Origin: Rotaria sordida
Taxonomy: Eukaryota > Rotifera > Eurotatoria > Philodinida > Philodinidae
Length of the DNA: 64,000 bases
Reading direction: 5' to 3'
NCBI GenBank assembly: GCA_905250125.1
Contig: CAJNOL010000753.1
Coordinates: 1 to 64,000, forward strand
Under the pieces are notes generated by a model. It was not told where the DNA came from and did no database searches. It saw only the letters and a list, made by a program, of their open reading frames with translations. This document shows, piece after piece, positions 44,668-56,063 of this stretch. The position numbers were made by a program, and so were the translations under genes. Numbering within the stretch: the first letter of the stretch is position 1; each line of letters begins with the position of its first letter.

Positions 44668-46393
44668 CCTAGGAGGCACTGCACGTAAGCCACGACCAAC
44701 GTTGCTCAATCGATGTCACTGATTTGGCTAATATTTTTACAGTAGGTAGGATCAATAGACTTAGGAAGAAACTGAAAATTTTAGCTCAAACCTATGAGCC
44801 ATTCTGGAGATATAGACGATACAAGTGTGAGGGGGGTAGGTCCCATTAGGAGTACTTCATAGTGCAACACTTTTCAGTAAATCTCCATTTTCTCGAGAAC
44901 AACAAGAGATATAACCGAGATTTTTTTACCATAAATACTATCGACGATGGGCTATATTTTTATGGTAATAAAAGTATCTCATCCCTGGATGATTTTTGCC
45001 TGGCATTATATACCATTTTCAGAAAACATCCTCACGTAGATACGGCAAGTTGGTCGAATCAGCGCGGTAGAATAAATTGAGAGTAGCCTCATCTGAAAGA
45101 GCACATCAAAATACATCGACTGACGTTTTCAAAAGTTTGTAGAATTGAACTTTGGTAGCAAAAATTTTTGAACAAGACTGGAAGAGCCGAATTTAGGGCC
45201 CGATTCTCACTATACAGATTGGCGATTTACTCTCAAATATTCGATTTAAGCATTTCAGATGAAAGCTCATATCGAGAAACCTCTAAATTAAAATTTTCAG
45301 CTCATTTGAACTTATCTGTGAAAAATGATGGAACATTTACTTATTGTGAAATATCATAGAATAGAATACATAGGCCATCTAATTTTTCTCACATTCATAT
45401 TCCAGTTAAAGTGCACCCAAGAGATCTGAAATTTTTACTATAAGTTATACTCATGAAGCCCTTTCTATATGTAAAGTTTCAGGTCAAAATTCGAACTTTG
45501 ATTTTTTTCGAATTCCCTATGGGAAATTGTCGTGGTTCCCCTCAAGACCAGGAAGAAAAATCAGAGTTCGAATTTTGACCTAAAACTTTGTGTATATTAA
45601 GGACTTGATAAGAATAGTTTATGGTGAAAATTTCAGATCTTTTGGTTGCACTTTAACTAAAATATGACTATTAGAAAGCTTAGACGGACTATATATATTA
45701 CTCTGTAAAATTCTAAAAAGTAACTCCTTCACCATTTTTCACAGACAAGTTCAAATGAGCTGAAATTTTTAATTTAGAGGTTTCTCGACAAGGGCTTTCA
45801 TTTGAAACACTTAAATTGAATATTTGAAAATAAATCATCAATCTTCATAGGGAGAGTCGGGACCCAAATTTGGCCCTTCCAGTCTTGTTTAAAAAATGTT
45901 TGCTACCAAAGTTCAATTCTACAAACTTTTGAAAACGTCAGTCGATGCATTTTGATGTGCTCTTTCAGATGAGACTACTCTCGATTTATTCTACCGCGCT
46001 GATTCGACCAACTTGCCGTATCTACGTGAGGATGTTTTCTGAAAATGGTATGTAATGCCAGGCAAAAATCATCCAGGGATGAGATACTTTTATTACCATA
46101 AAAATATAGCCCATCGTCGATAATATTTATGGTAAAAAAATCTCGGTTATATCTCTTGTTGTTCTCAAGAAAATGGAGATTTACTGAAAAGTGTTGCACT
46201 ATGAAGTACTCCAAATGGGACCTACCCCCCTCACACTTGTATCGTCTATATCTCCAAAATGGCTCATAGGTTTGAGCTAAAATTTTCAGTTTCTTCCTAG
46301 GTCTATTGGTCCTACCTACTGTAAAAATGTTAGCCAAATCAGTGACATCGATTGAGCAACGTTGATCGTGGCTTACGTGCAGTGCCTCCTAGG
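44668..46393. repeat. 1.7-kb palindrome
   Basis: Left arm 44668-45510 and right arm 45550-46393 are reverse complements with a short asymmetric centre. The outer ends are CCTAGGAGGCACTGCACGTA in both arms. By eye the outer 500 bp of the arms are about 97 percent alike, while the inner 300 bp drop to roughly 80 percent. Each arm carries the same frame (44862-45080 plus, 45975-46337 minus) without a known domain. It could be a large foldback transposon or an inverted duplication. Confidence 0.8.
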
Positions 46394-47369
46394 GTTCTGG
46401 ATAATACAAGTACAAGGTAACTCCATTATCCCACTTCGTCATTATGACTTGAACATTTTCTAAATAATCCTAACCATAGGAGGAATTTTAGGGAGAACAC
46501 AGTTTTTCCAAGACCTACCGGCTCGAATTTTGTTGACATCACAAAAAGAGCCATTATGCAATTAAAACTATTCTTCCTGAAGACAATATCCTAAACGTAT
46601 GCTTCGCCAAAACCCAGTTGAAGAGAAATCCTTCTATGAAAGTTTCCTGATGCACTTATTTTCTATCCAACATCATATCTAATTTTCAGCGAAGCCAAAT
46701 CTCTTCGAATGGTAAGCGAATACAATTCTAAAATGATTGTATTCTACGTTGAAATTCACAAATCGTATTAACAGTTCTTGCTACGAATGCTTTGTGGAAA
46801 ACGTGGCTTTACAGTAATGAATATCTCCTATTCATTTCATACAGAACTTCGGAATATTTTTGTCAGCAGAAATATAGTTATTATGACGCGAAAAAAATAC
46901 TATAAAAGCTTAGCGGTACTACTTAAGAATAGAAAAATCTACTAGATACTGATGACGAAAAAGGCCTTCTGAGAAGAATACAGTTTCAAAAAACTTACGT
47001 TTACTCGCTGTATTCGTACAAAATATTGTGTGATGACAACAAGAATAACACTGTAATGTATCGACGTTTGTTCTATGCAAAAGATAAAAGCATTATGTTG
47101 CTTGTATATACACCACTAAATAAGTTTGGCTTGTGCGCATTCATCCGTTTATATTAAGTAACGCGTGATCATATATTATTGAGATTTCTGGGATTTTTTC
47201 ACATAAAAATATTACCTTTATTTTGCTTATTCTATCACTCATCTATCGAACAGCTTGAAGAACGGAAAGAGAGAGTGAATCAAAGATTGGACAAAATGTG
47301 TTCTATATTTTGACTTTACTTTTTTTTCCCATCGTCATATAGGATTAAAAATGTATTGGGGCTTCACAA
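46394..47369. other. intergenic
   Basis: No gene or repeat recognised. Confidence 0.35.
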
Positions 47370-47760
47370 TCATGTACGAGAAGTTAGCAATCGATACGAG
47401 TTTCTTCAAAATGATTTGTTCAATTTGCTGCGCCACTTCAACAACACTTTGAGGCAGATATAACTCAACGAACTCGATCGAATGATGAACTCAGATTTTT
47501 GACGACAGTTGCTAGAAAAATATGAAACCTAAAAGTACGCTTTTTACTATTAATCATCATCATCATCATCATCTATTGAACATTTTAGTCGATTAGTTTA
47601 TAATAAGAATGAAATTGTTTGCTTACATAAATTTAGACGGTTTGGCCACGAGTAACACAAAAATTTGTACTTCTACTTCTACTTTGAGCAAAATATGTTA
47701 CTTCGTGATATGCTTGAACTTTATCCTCTATTACAAGTTATTCGAACGTTTAACGTGGTA
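47370..47760 (+). pseudogene. possible decayed coding stretch, unknown family
   Basis: Two frames read like protein although broken by stops: LHNHVREVSNRYEFLQNDLF (from 47364) and, farther on, NMLLRDMLELYPLLQVIRTF (about 47690-47755). Both are helix-like. No family recognised, and chance open frames are possible. Confidence 0.25.
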
Positions 47761-49308
47761 AAATATTTCACGTAGAAAAGAATTTATTTATTTGTTGTAA
47801 ATTTATTTCCTCAGTATTTTTTTGATTCTTTATCAATAAAAGTTAAAGGACGAATATTTGATGTTTGTAGAATATTCTCTTGAAGATTGTATATAACTAC
47901 TTAATTTTCAACCAAAACATTCGATATCAACAAATTAAAAACAAATTAATAAAAATCGACAATTACAACAAAAGCAAATGAATACATCAATGGAAAATAT
48001 TTTTCACAAATCTGCAGTTCGTTTTTTAGCCAGTTGAGCCAAGTTCAAGAGAACTATAGTGACAACATTTGTGTTTTACGATGAGAAAAAACAATTTCAC
48101 AATGATTATTATAAAAAAAATTCTATAACTCTTTGCTGATTAGTTATGTTCAGTAAAACCACATGTCTACAGATTGCAAATCTAGTGCTCTGTTAATCTT
48201 CAACAAAATGACGTTTCATATCTTGTCGATTTATTTTCAAAAGCTACACAATAAAAGAAAAATTGTGAAAAAGAAAGATACTATAGTGTTTCAAGTTGAC
48301 ACAATTTTCTAGCTTTGATTTTTTCTATCTCTTTGTTATTTTATAACATCATACAATTATTCAAACTGTACAAAATATCCTGCATATTCTATTTGATCTT
48401 CTAACTTCCGTAAATAGTTTGTATGGATTTAGGACTTTAACTAAAATAAAAATGCATGGAAAGAAACTAACATCAACTTGTAGAACAGTTTTTCTAATAT
48501 ACTACAGATCGAGACAAATTTTTTAACATCTCCAAATATATTGCTTTACCGTATTTTACCATTATGATCAGCTTGTAATTGATTTTTCGATCAAACAGAG
48601 AGAATACACCCTCTACAAAAGTAAATTCTGAATATCTTTTAGAAGGATATTGCCTGTTATGCAATCTATAAAAAATAAAGTTCGTCTCATACAGCATCAG
48701 CAATGAATTAATTGAAGTAAGAAAAATAAATTGCATAAAAATAATTGATTTGTGAAGTATTAATAACAGATATGTTTAGTCTGAATGATTATGAAACTGT
48801 ATTATTTAGTTTCGTTAAATATGGAGATTGATTTAATCGTTTCGACCAGACAGAACCAATTTTCTGTCAACTTCTCATTGAGATTTTTTAGTATTTCTAA
48901 GTCGTGAAACGAACACGAATAGTGATAACAATTTCGATACGCGGACAGTGACCTATCATAAGTATTGCTAGCTCGGTTTAGAAAACTACTAAAGTAAAAT
49001 GAAATTAAAAAGAAACAAATTTATATACGGTAATGGTTTTATAGATATATTTCAACATAGTTACTATGTTATTTTGCTATTGATCGTGTTTGAAATTAGA
49101 ATGAACAGATCTAATAGATGGCACATAATAATGCATTTTATTCAAAACTGAATACTTTATATAATCCAACGAATGATATCACACATATAAGTAATAATCC
49201 AAAACTTTGATATCAGGATTATTTGTTTTTGCCTAATGAGTACAAAGTTAACTGTGCTTATTCTAAGACGCCATTTTCTTTTCTAATTTACTTATATTTA
49301 ATAGTTCT
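47761..49308. other. intergenic
   Basis: AT-rich. An 80-codon minus-strand frame at 48494-48736 has no domain. Nothing else recognised. Confidence 0.35.
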
Positions 49309-49530
49309 TCAAGAGCAAAATATCAACAAATGCAACCAAGCCGTAGGTATAGTATGATAAAAAATGTAGCGAAAACTATTTTTGAATTGATCAATCACAT
49401 AGCTAAAGCAGCCATGACATCCAGATTCCAAATTAGTATAAGATGATTCAATATATGAATGTGCACTACTTGGTGAACAATAAATACCACATTTAAACTT
49501 CGACATACTTAGGACATACCAGAAGTAGTG
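49309..49530 (-). pseudogene. possible tetraspanin C-terminal exon remnant
   Basis: On the minus strand, YVLSMSKFKCGIYC...ESGCHGCFSYVIDQFKNSF followed by a hydrophobic segment resembles the end of the tetraspanin large loop (GC motif) and helix 4. No partner exons were found, and its start lies within the arm of an inverted repeat. Weak call. Confidence 0.3.
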
Positions 49531-50465
49531 AGCCTGATATTGTATTTTCGTATAGACCGCTTGAAAAAATTTTCTTTTTTTATGAGCAGATAGAGCATCT
49601 TTCACTCTATCTTTCTATGCTATTTGACTACTATTCAACTAATATCATAATAATAAAACTTCGATAAGAACTGTATTTTTTGAAAATTAGCTGGTACCAT
49701 TAGAACATTATAGGTGTGGCACTTTTGTATTCTGCTTGATTATCACGTAATACATTGTATTAAAAAACAAAATATATCACAAAATACAGCGTTATAGTTG
49801 CACTTTTTGTTTTCAAAATGGACAAAACTTTGAGCTACCAAATTTCGACGTTACAAAACGGAATTTGTTTTTTGGTAAAAAACGAATTCGATTTTTTTCT
49901 TATCTCATCTTTTTATTACCTGATGTGTCTCATTTTATAAAACAAAATATATTATAAGATGCAGCGTGAAAAGCTCTACAATTTAGAAAGAACAATTATA
50001 GAAAGATGAGGTAGAAAAAAATGAATTCGTCTTTTACCAAAAAACAATCTCGTTTTCGTAACGTCGAAATTTGGCAGCTCAGAGTTGTGTTCATTTTGAA
50101 AACAAAAAAGTGCAACTATAAAATAAACGATCGTTTATAAATTGTAGAACTTTTCACGATTCTCTTGTGGTATGTTTTCTTTTTTTTAATGCAAGATATT
50201 ATGTGATGATAAAATGAAATGCAAGAGTGCCTCATTTTTTATGCCAGACTCATTATGATCTAAATAGCACAAGCTAGTTTTCAATAAAAACAGTTCTTAT
50301 CGAAGTTCGATTATTATGATATTAGTTGAATAGTGATCCAATAGCATAGAAAAATAGAGCGAAAGACGCTCTATCAGTTCATAAAAAAGACAATTTTTTC
50401 AAGCTTTCTATAAGAAAAAAAGTACTTGGATCACTACTTTTGGTATGCTCTAGGTAGTTAGAATC
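49505..50465. repeat. inverted repeat of about 0.96 kb
   Basis: Left arm 49505 to about 49950 and right arm about 49990 to 50465 are reverse complements at roughly 80-85 percent. Matching landmarks include ATAGAGC(A/G)TCTTTC, CTTCGATAAGAACTGT and TTTCGACGTTACRAAAACG. No transposase frame or target duplication was recognised. Confidence 0.7.
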
Positions 50466-50489
50466 ACAAGCAAAACACAAATGACGGAA

Positions 50490-50780
50490 TTATTGGAGTT
50501 GTGTTTCTAGTGAATATTCTGTTGGAACATAATTTGTTTTGAATATAATAAAAAGTTGGCCGATCATTTCACCTGTTAATGTATTGCCCAGTTCGATTTC
50601 ATATAATCTTAGCATCAGTATCAAGTCTGGTGAACATTTTCGAATAAAATTATGTATAGCCCCATTGTGCTGCATCTCATATAAACCATGAGCTTGAAGA
50701 TGATGACCAAGAAAATATCGACTCTGTGATGGAAGCATGTAAAATAATGTTTGAAATAAACCAAAAATTGAAATAAACAA
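50490..50780 (-). CDS. possible terminal exon of an unrecognised gene
   Basis: A 96-codon frame of mixed, protein-like composition (MLPSQSRYFLGHHLQAHGLY ... LYEIELGNTLTGEMIGQLFI). It lies immediately beside telomere-like island N on its 5' side, so upstream exons may have been lost there. No domain recognised and no acceptor identified with confidence. Confidence 0.35.
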   Translation of the reverse strand: MFISIFGLFQTLFYMLPSQSRYFLGHHLQAHGLYEMQHNGAIHNFIRKCSPDLILMLRLYEIELGNTLTGEMIGQLFIIFKTNYVPTEYSLETQLQ

Positions 50781-50784
50781 TAAG

Positions 50785-51200
50785 GGTGGTGTGGGTATGT
50801 GGGTATGAGGTGTGGGTATGTGGGTATGAGGTGTGGGTAAGTAGGTGTCGGGGTGGATGAGTAGGTGGGGGATGGATGAGTAGGTGGGGAGTGGGTGTGT
50901 GAGTGTGGGGGCGGCCCTTCTTTTAAGTCACGTCAACTCCGACTTCCACCTCCACACACCACATCCACACCGACACCCCACACCCACATCCCCACCCACA
51001 CCCACACCACTCCACACACACCTAAAGGCACGCCATCCCACAGCCATACGGACACCCACATTCACACCCACACATACCTTTAAGATAGCCACCCACACAC
51101 ACCCTCAAGATAGCCACTCACACCCACCCACACCCTCAAGATGACTACCCACACTCACACCCATACCCATATCCTCACACATCCACACCCATTTACTAAT
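50785..51200. repeat. telomere-like hairpin island N (largest)
   Basis: About 125 bp of G-rich units (GGTGTGGGTATGTGGGTATG and variants, 50785-50911), a spacer of about 30 bp, then about 260 bp of C-rich units with interspersed CTCAAGATAGCCAC copies at 51080-51140. The internal repetition of that 14-mer shows tandem growth of a longer unit. Confidence 0.8.
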
Positions 51201-52106
51201 TCCTTTGAAAACACATGAAAGGTCCATAGAATAATCTATTTTACCGATTCTAATTCATTTGTTAAATTTTCATTCAGAATCAATTGTTAACTTCCTGTCA
51301 TAATTAACATATACATTGCAATTTCGTTATTATCCATGACAAGCGAGTGCACATTTCCAGATTGAATTTTGTCCGAACAACAATTCCATGATGTACTCAT
51401 GTTTTAAATCATATTATGACAATCAGACAATTTTAGAGAAAAATATTTTTTTTATTGAATTATTAAATAGATTTCTGATTATTTCATGGCAATCCTTTTT
51501 GCTCATTACTTATTTCTTCCGTCGTTGTTCTCTTTACACGGTACAGACAACGGTGTAGATACTAATAAAGATAATAAAAAAAAAAGAAAAGACCACGATG
51601 CAAAACAGCCTTTCATTCGCTTTTCTATGGTATGTATACTTGTCGAGATGGTGTTAGTAGTATTTTTTTTCTTTTATTAGCTCAGATCCGATTGGTGTTA
51701 TCATTTTACCTATTAGAAAATGAATAATTCATATACTTGTTATGGCTTATTTTGTTTCATTCTTTCATTTCTTCTCGTTTAATCTATACTAAACTTTCGC
51801 CTGGCATGTGCTTGATATGATGTAGGATAATTTTAGAAAGAAAGAAAAAAAACATCGACAAATGAAGTAGGATATGTCATAAAGATTTGTTTTTAGCATA
51901 AATATTCAACTATTTTCAACGTAAGCTAGTTTAACGACAACTAAGATTTCTTTACGTGAAGAAATAAAAAAATCTCGTAAGGAAGATTTTTTTGAGTTCG
52001 TTATTTCGATTATCTCATCATGAGAACATTTATTGATATAAAATAATTTTTTTGTATGATAATACTGTTTGAATATTTTCGTTTAGAAGTATCAACCTAA
52101 TAAAAA
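51201..52106. other. intergenic and 5' flank of the 52.1-kb gene
   Basis: A 64-codon frame at 51486-51680 starts with a hydrophobic stretch but is followed by low complexity; not called. TTTTCGTTTAG at 52076-52086 is a good splice acceptor about 20 nt before the next ATG. Confidence 0.35.
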
Positions 52107-52607
52107 ATGTCTGATGAAAATGCTTCTAGTCTTGAAGATGCTAATAAAAAAGTTCTTCAAGATATGATAAAATGTGCGGAACAAAAGAAACGTGGTGATG
52201 CATCAGGTGAAGCTATGTCATGGGTCATCGAAATTTTAAAAAATTCTAATCCAACAAATAATTTTTATCAGCATGTTAATGGTTCCTCTAATCAAGTTGT
52301 CGAAGTTGAAAATATTTTCCAAGGACAAACTGGTGATGGAAAACCTTGGGAAATGCGATTTAAAATCAATGCCGATTTGCCAAATGAAGCAAGAAAACAT
52401 AAAGCACATTTTGGTTGTGATGTTTTTTGGAATAATGAAAGGATTCTTGCTACACATAAATGGCTTCCAGATGGTATGTTGAAAGTCGGAAGACCAACTA
52501 TCCAAGCTATTAGACTTGAAGAATTTCCGACTGGACATGATGAAAAAAAGTTTGATGATAAACGTTACGTAACTTGGGAGTCTATTTCAAAAAAATATGC
52601 GCATTAA
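52107..52607 (+). CDS. hypothetical protein, 166 residues
   Basis: Intronless frame with balanced composition and an acceptor-like TTTAG plus about 20 nt before the ATG. The N-terminal 40 residues are helical and charged. The remainder alternates strands and turns (VVEVENIFQGQTGDGKPWEM, then FGCDVFWNNERILATHKWLP). It has no signal peptide, no membrane segment and only two Cys. I do not recognise a family, but codon composition and the lack of low complexity argue that it is a real cytosolic protein. Confidence 0.65.
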   Translation: MSDENASSLEDANKKVLQDMIKCAEQKKRGDASGEAMSWVIEILKNSNPTNNFYQHVNGSSNQVVEVENIFQGQTGDGKPWEMRFKINADLPNEARKHKAHFGCDVFWNNERILATHKWLPDGMLKVGRPTIQAIRLEEFPTGHDEKKFDDKRYVTWESISKKYAH

Positions 52608-52937
52608 ATTTTGACATTTATTTTACACTGTTCTTCATAGAAAAAACCATTTTTAATAAACATTTTCTATGCAGAGTATGTTTCACTTAGGGTTGATCAA
52701 AAGTTCTGATTAAGGTGGTGAATATTTTATAAAATACTTAATATCGAAAGTTTTATTACATGAATACATAGTAAAATACCTCGTCTATAATAATGGGCAT
52801 AAAAATTCTGTCTTGGATTAATTCTAGCATTCTTTCAGATAAACTTTATCATATTCGATATCGAACAGAAACCACGATTCAGAAAAGCTTGTTTATTTAT
52901 ACGAGAAAACTAACTGAACTGAATGAACTAACTCAAC
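52608..52937. other. 3' flank and spacer
   Basis: AATAAA at 52656 is a plausible polyadenylation signal. Nothing else. Confidence 0.35.
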
Positions 52938-53000
52938 AAGGGTGGGGTATGGGTGTGGGTGTGGTTGTAAGTGTAGAGAAGATTTATATACACACCCACA
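52938..53000. repeat. telomere-like hairpin island O
   Basis: GGGTGGGGTATGGGTGTGGG, then TGTGGTTGTAAGTGTAG, a spacer, then ACACACCCACATC. G-rich half first. Confidence 0.65.
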
Positions 53001-54095
53001 TCTTGGCATTCAGTTGTGTGCATACTTCACGAACTGAAAGAAGAATACCCAATGGTTGCAGATGATCGAGAATTCGATAGACTAGTTCGACAGGTAATGT
53101 CAGCAATGATGGTATAGTGATGTGAGTCATGATGTTTTGTGTTGAAATGGCTTCTGGCTATACAATGTATGGCTTTTTATATCTATGATAATGTGTGTAG
53201 ATAGGTAAAGTAATGTTAGCTATCGTCAAGTTGGAAAGATGAATGTAAAACACTAAAATCATCGTTATATGCTTTATTGTGTTCTGTTGCTTTATAATTG
53301 ATGTGAGTGGGTAAGAATCAAATCGAAGAAAACGGCTCTTAAAAAATAACGAAAAGATAAAAACGAGAGTTAGAGTGAGGGCAATTGTCTTTGTCTTCCT
53401 CACCTTCACACCCTTACATAGTAGAAAGATGGACAAATCGATTTCTTGGCGATGAACGAAGACGATGAATAGGTGTACTGTAAATTAATCCTAACGAGAA
53501 CAGATGTCTCTCTGTTTGACACTGATCTTGTGTTCAAAGAGAAAAAACCTCACACCGTCGCTACTAGTACACTTATTGAAAAGTGAAAAAAATATTCTTG
53601 AAGATAATGCACAGTGAGACCCTCGGGAAAGGTCGAAATTAATCGTGACTTCCTTCTCACAATACTCATTCTCACTCTCACCCACTGTTGTTAATTTTTC
53701 TTTTTACCATTTATCGGAAAATATACCTATGGGTTCGGGTTTTTTCGCATGATTGTATATCTGAATTATATATATGTTAGTTGACTTTCTTTTGTTCAAG
53801 ATAAATTAATTATTAGATTATTCGCACACAGGTAAAATGTGCTGTTCCGATAAGCAACGTTACACGTTTTTTTATCTTTTTATCCTTTTGTTTTGCACTT
53901 TATGACAAAACTATACGCATTTTCGAGAAGGCAAGGACATCAACTCGTCATCATTCAGGTCTTCTTTAGGTTTACAATAGATGCGTTTATTTAATGGTTT
54001 AGTTACAGTGACAGCAAGAAATAACATGTTTTTTAATACTTTCATCTGTGCTTTTTTCTATTTTATTTAGTTGATATTATTTTTGCACAAGAAAA
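53001..54095. other. intergenic with two degenerate repeat patches
   Basis: GTGAGTGGGTAAG (53302) ... CCTTCACACCC (53404) and CTCACTCTCACCCAC (53671) look like worn relatives of the islands. No gene recognised. Confidence 0.35.
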
Positions 54096-54317
54096 GTGGG
54101 AGAAACCAATGTTGCTAAACAGACTGCTGCACCGGTAGTCAGTGAATCACCAGCTGTTATACAACGTTGGAAACGTGACTTTTCTAAAACAAAAACTGAT
54201 GAAATTACATATGATTATATTAGTGTTGGATCAGGTTCTGCTGGTGCTGTCTTAGCTAATCGCCTATCCGAACAAAAGGATAAACAAGCTCTTCTAATTA
54301 AAGCTGGTGGTGCCGAG
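54096..54317 (+). pseudogene. GMC oxidoreductase, N-terminal fragment
   Basis: About 74 codons from the GTG/ATG-region start encode a linker ([17 protein letters not shown]) and then [20 protein letters not shown] ... ALLIKAGG. This is the FAD-binding beta-alpha-beta and second-strand motif of glucose-methanol-choline oxidoreductases (normally 550-600 residues). Homology ends abruptly after AGGAEG, where telomere-like island Q begins, and the rest of the enzyme is not found downstream. No ATG opens the frame at 54096 (it reads GTG), so an upstream exon or lost start is likely. Confidence 0.8.
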
Positions 54318-54512
54318 GGTGTGAATGTGAGTGGGTGTGGGTGTGAGGTGTGAGTGGATGGCTGGGTGTGAGTGTGGGTGAAGTGTCGGCGTGGAAGTGA
54401 GTGTCGGTGCGGGTGGATGTGAAAGTGGATCTTCCCTTCCTCCATCCACACTCATACCCACCCACACGTACATCCACACAGACACCCCACTCACACCCAC
54501 ATCTCACCCTTT
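54315..54512. repeat. telomere-like hairpin island Q
   Basis: G-rich half GGGTGTGAATGTGAGTGGGT through GTGCGGGTGGATG (54317-54421), a spacer of about 22 bp, then ATCCACACTCATACCCACCC through CACATCTCACCC. It begins at the point where GMC oxidoreductase homology stops. Confidence 0.8.
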
Positions 54513-55038
54513 AGCCGCCACCGCTGTAAAACCTAGTGATTCGAATCATTCGCGCCGCCGCAGATCGAGCAATCGGCTTACACCTCTAGTTGAGTCCAAT
54601 CTCAAAGCATACAGAGCAACATTCAATGTATTCGTGAAACTTTCAGGAAAAACCTGCAACATATTTTTGATTTCGAGAGTATTACTGACAATGCTTCCAG
54701 ATATAAAAACTTTTTACTGCAAGAAAACTAACAACGCACAGTTATTAATGAAAAATGGAAGAAAAGCAAAACAGAAATCCGATCCTTGCAAAAAATGGCA
54801 CAAGAACGTCTATTTTTTACTTTTCTTCCTTTGTTCGTCTGAAATTACAGTGTCAAGAGATGAAAGAAACGAAAGAGAAAAAAAGATGCGCCTGAATGAG
54901 TGTGTATGATGAAAGAACAAAAAAAAAACATGTGCATGCCATTATATTTCATTCCTTTTTTTGTCGTTAAAAAGAAACGTGAAGTAAAATTGTTCGTTTA
55001 AGAATTCTGTGTGTGTGTAAGTAACATAAGTCAAAACA
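54513..55038. other. spacer and 5' flank of complexin
   Basis: A frame continues to 54909 (KPSDSNHSRRRRSSNRLTPL...) with protein-like composition at first but no recognised domain. It may be the remnant of another gene joined at the island. Confidence 0.35.
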
Positions 55039-56063
55039 ATGGCTTCGTATATTATGAAAGCAACGATTGAAAATGAATTTGATAAAGTTGTAAAAACTAT
55101 GAAGGGTACTCATTAACTTCTGGTCATCACTATATTTATGTCGTTTCTTAGAGCTAACTATTGGTGAAAGTGACGATGAAGAAAAAGAAGATATCGGTAT
55201 TTCTGACGGAGAACTGCTTGTAAGCATAATAGATTTTCTTTTAAAAAATGCTGCATTTTAGAATGTTTCAAATTTTATTCCGCTACTACTAGACTGAACA
55301 AAACAGACAAGCAACTATGGAAGAAGAACGAAAAGCAAGACACACTAAGGTGGAAAAAGAGCGTGAAGAAGTAAGGCAGAAAATTCGTGATAAAGTGAGT
55401 AGTGTAGAAGTTTCCGGCACTACATTTCTCTTCTAAGAAAGTTTTCGTTCTCGATCTGCTTTCATAGTATAATATCAAGAAGAAAGATGAGCTCTCCACT
55501 CCTACTCGCAATAAAACGACAACAACATTGAATGAAAACAAAGCAAGAGAAGTGCATCAAGCGTCTAGTGCAGAAAATCAAGGTAGATAGTTCAGAGAAA
55601 TGATAGACTATGTACTGCTTTCATAACAGAGCTGTTCATAGCACTCTTTTTTTGCCTTTCTCTTATCGACATAAATTGGCACCCTGTCGTGCTCGGCAGG
55701 TTAATAATATACTTTTTACTCAGTAAAAAACTTGAGTTAAATTTGCATAAAACTGGTTTTCTTAATACATCATCTAACAGAATACCAACAAAGTGTGACT
55801 TTTAGTATAACTCTCAGTTGACCTAAAAGTTTTTGCTGAAAATATCTAGGAAATATTCACAAAAATCTTCAAACCCGTTTAGTGCAGATTAAATTGACTT
55901 ATCCTATGCTACCTTGGAAACAGCTTTGCTTTACACTATGCTGAATTAAATGATCTTTTTTCTGCCTTTTCGTTTTCTCTTCTTTTTTTAATTAGGTTCT
56001 GATCCAGTGAAAACGAAGACAAATGTATTTAACAGTTTAAAGAAAAAATTCGGATGGAAATGA
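55039..56063 (+). CDS. CPLX: complexin
   Basis: Five exons (55039-55105, 55152-55219, 55293-55394, 55468-55582, 55996-56063) join in frame to 139 residues, close to animal complexins. Exon 3 and the start of exon 4 encode the accessory and central SNARE-binding helix, RKARHTKVEKEREEVRQKIR then DKYNIKKKDE, nearly the family consensus EREEVRQGIRDKYGIKKKE. The C-terminus (VFNSLKKKFGWK) is an amphipathic, basic, membrane-binding end without a CAAX box. Complexin clamps and promotes synaptic-vesicle fusion on assembled SNARE complexes, so neuronal expression is expected. First exon: MASYIMKATIENEFDKVVKT. Confidence 0.92.

Noticed and set aside
44862-46337. Frames of 72 and 120 codons in the arms of the large palindrome as genes
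   Set aside because: They are the same sequence in both arms, no domain is visible, and conservation is explained by arm similarity; insufficient evidence for coding.
54391-54909. 172-codon frame crossing island Q
   Set aside because: Its first third is translated repeat and no domain follows; only noted as a possible remnant beyond the island.
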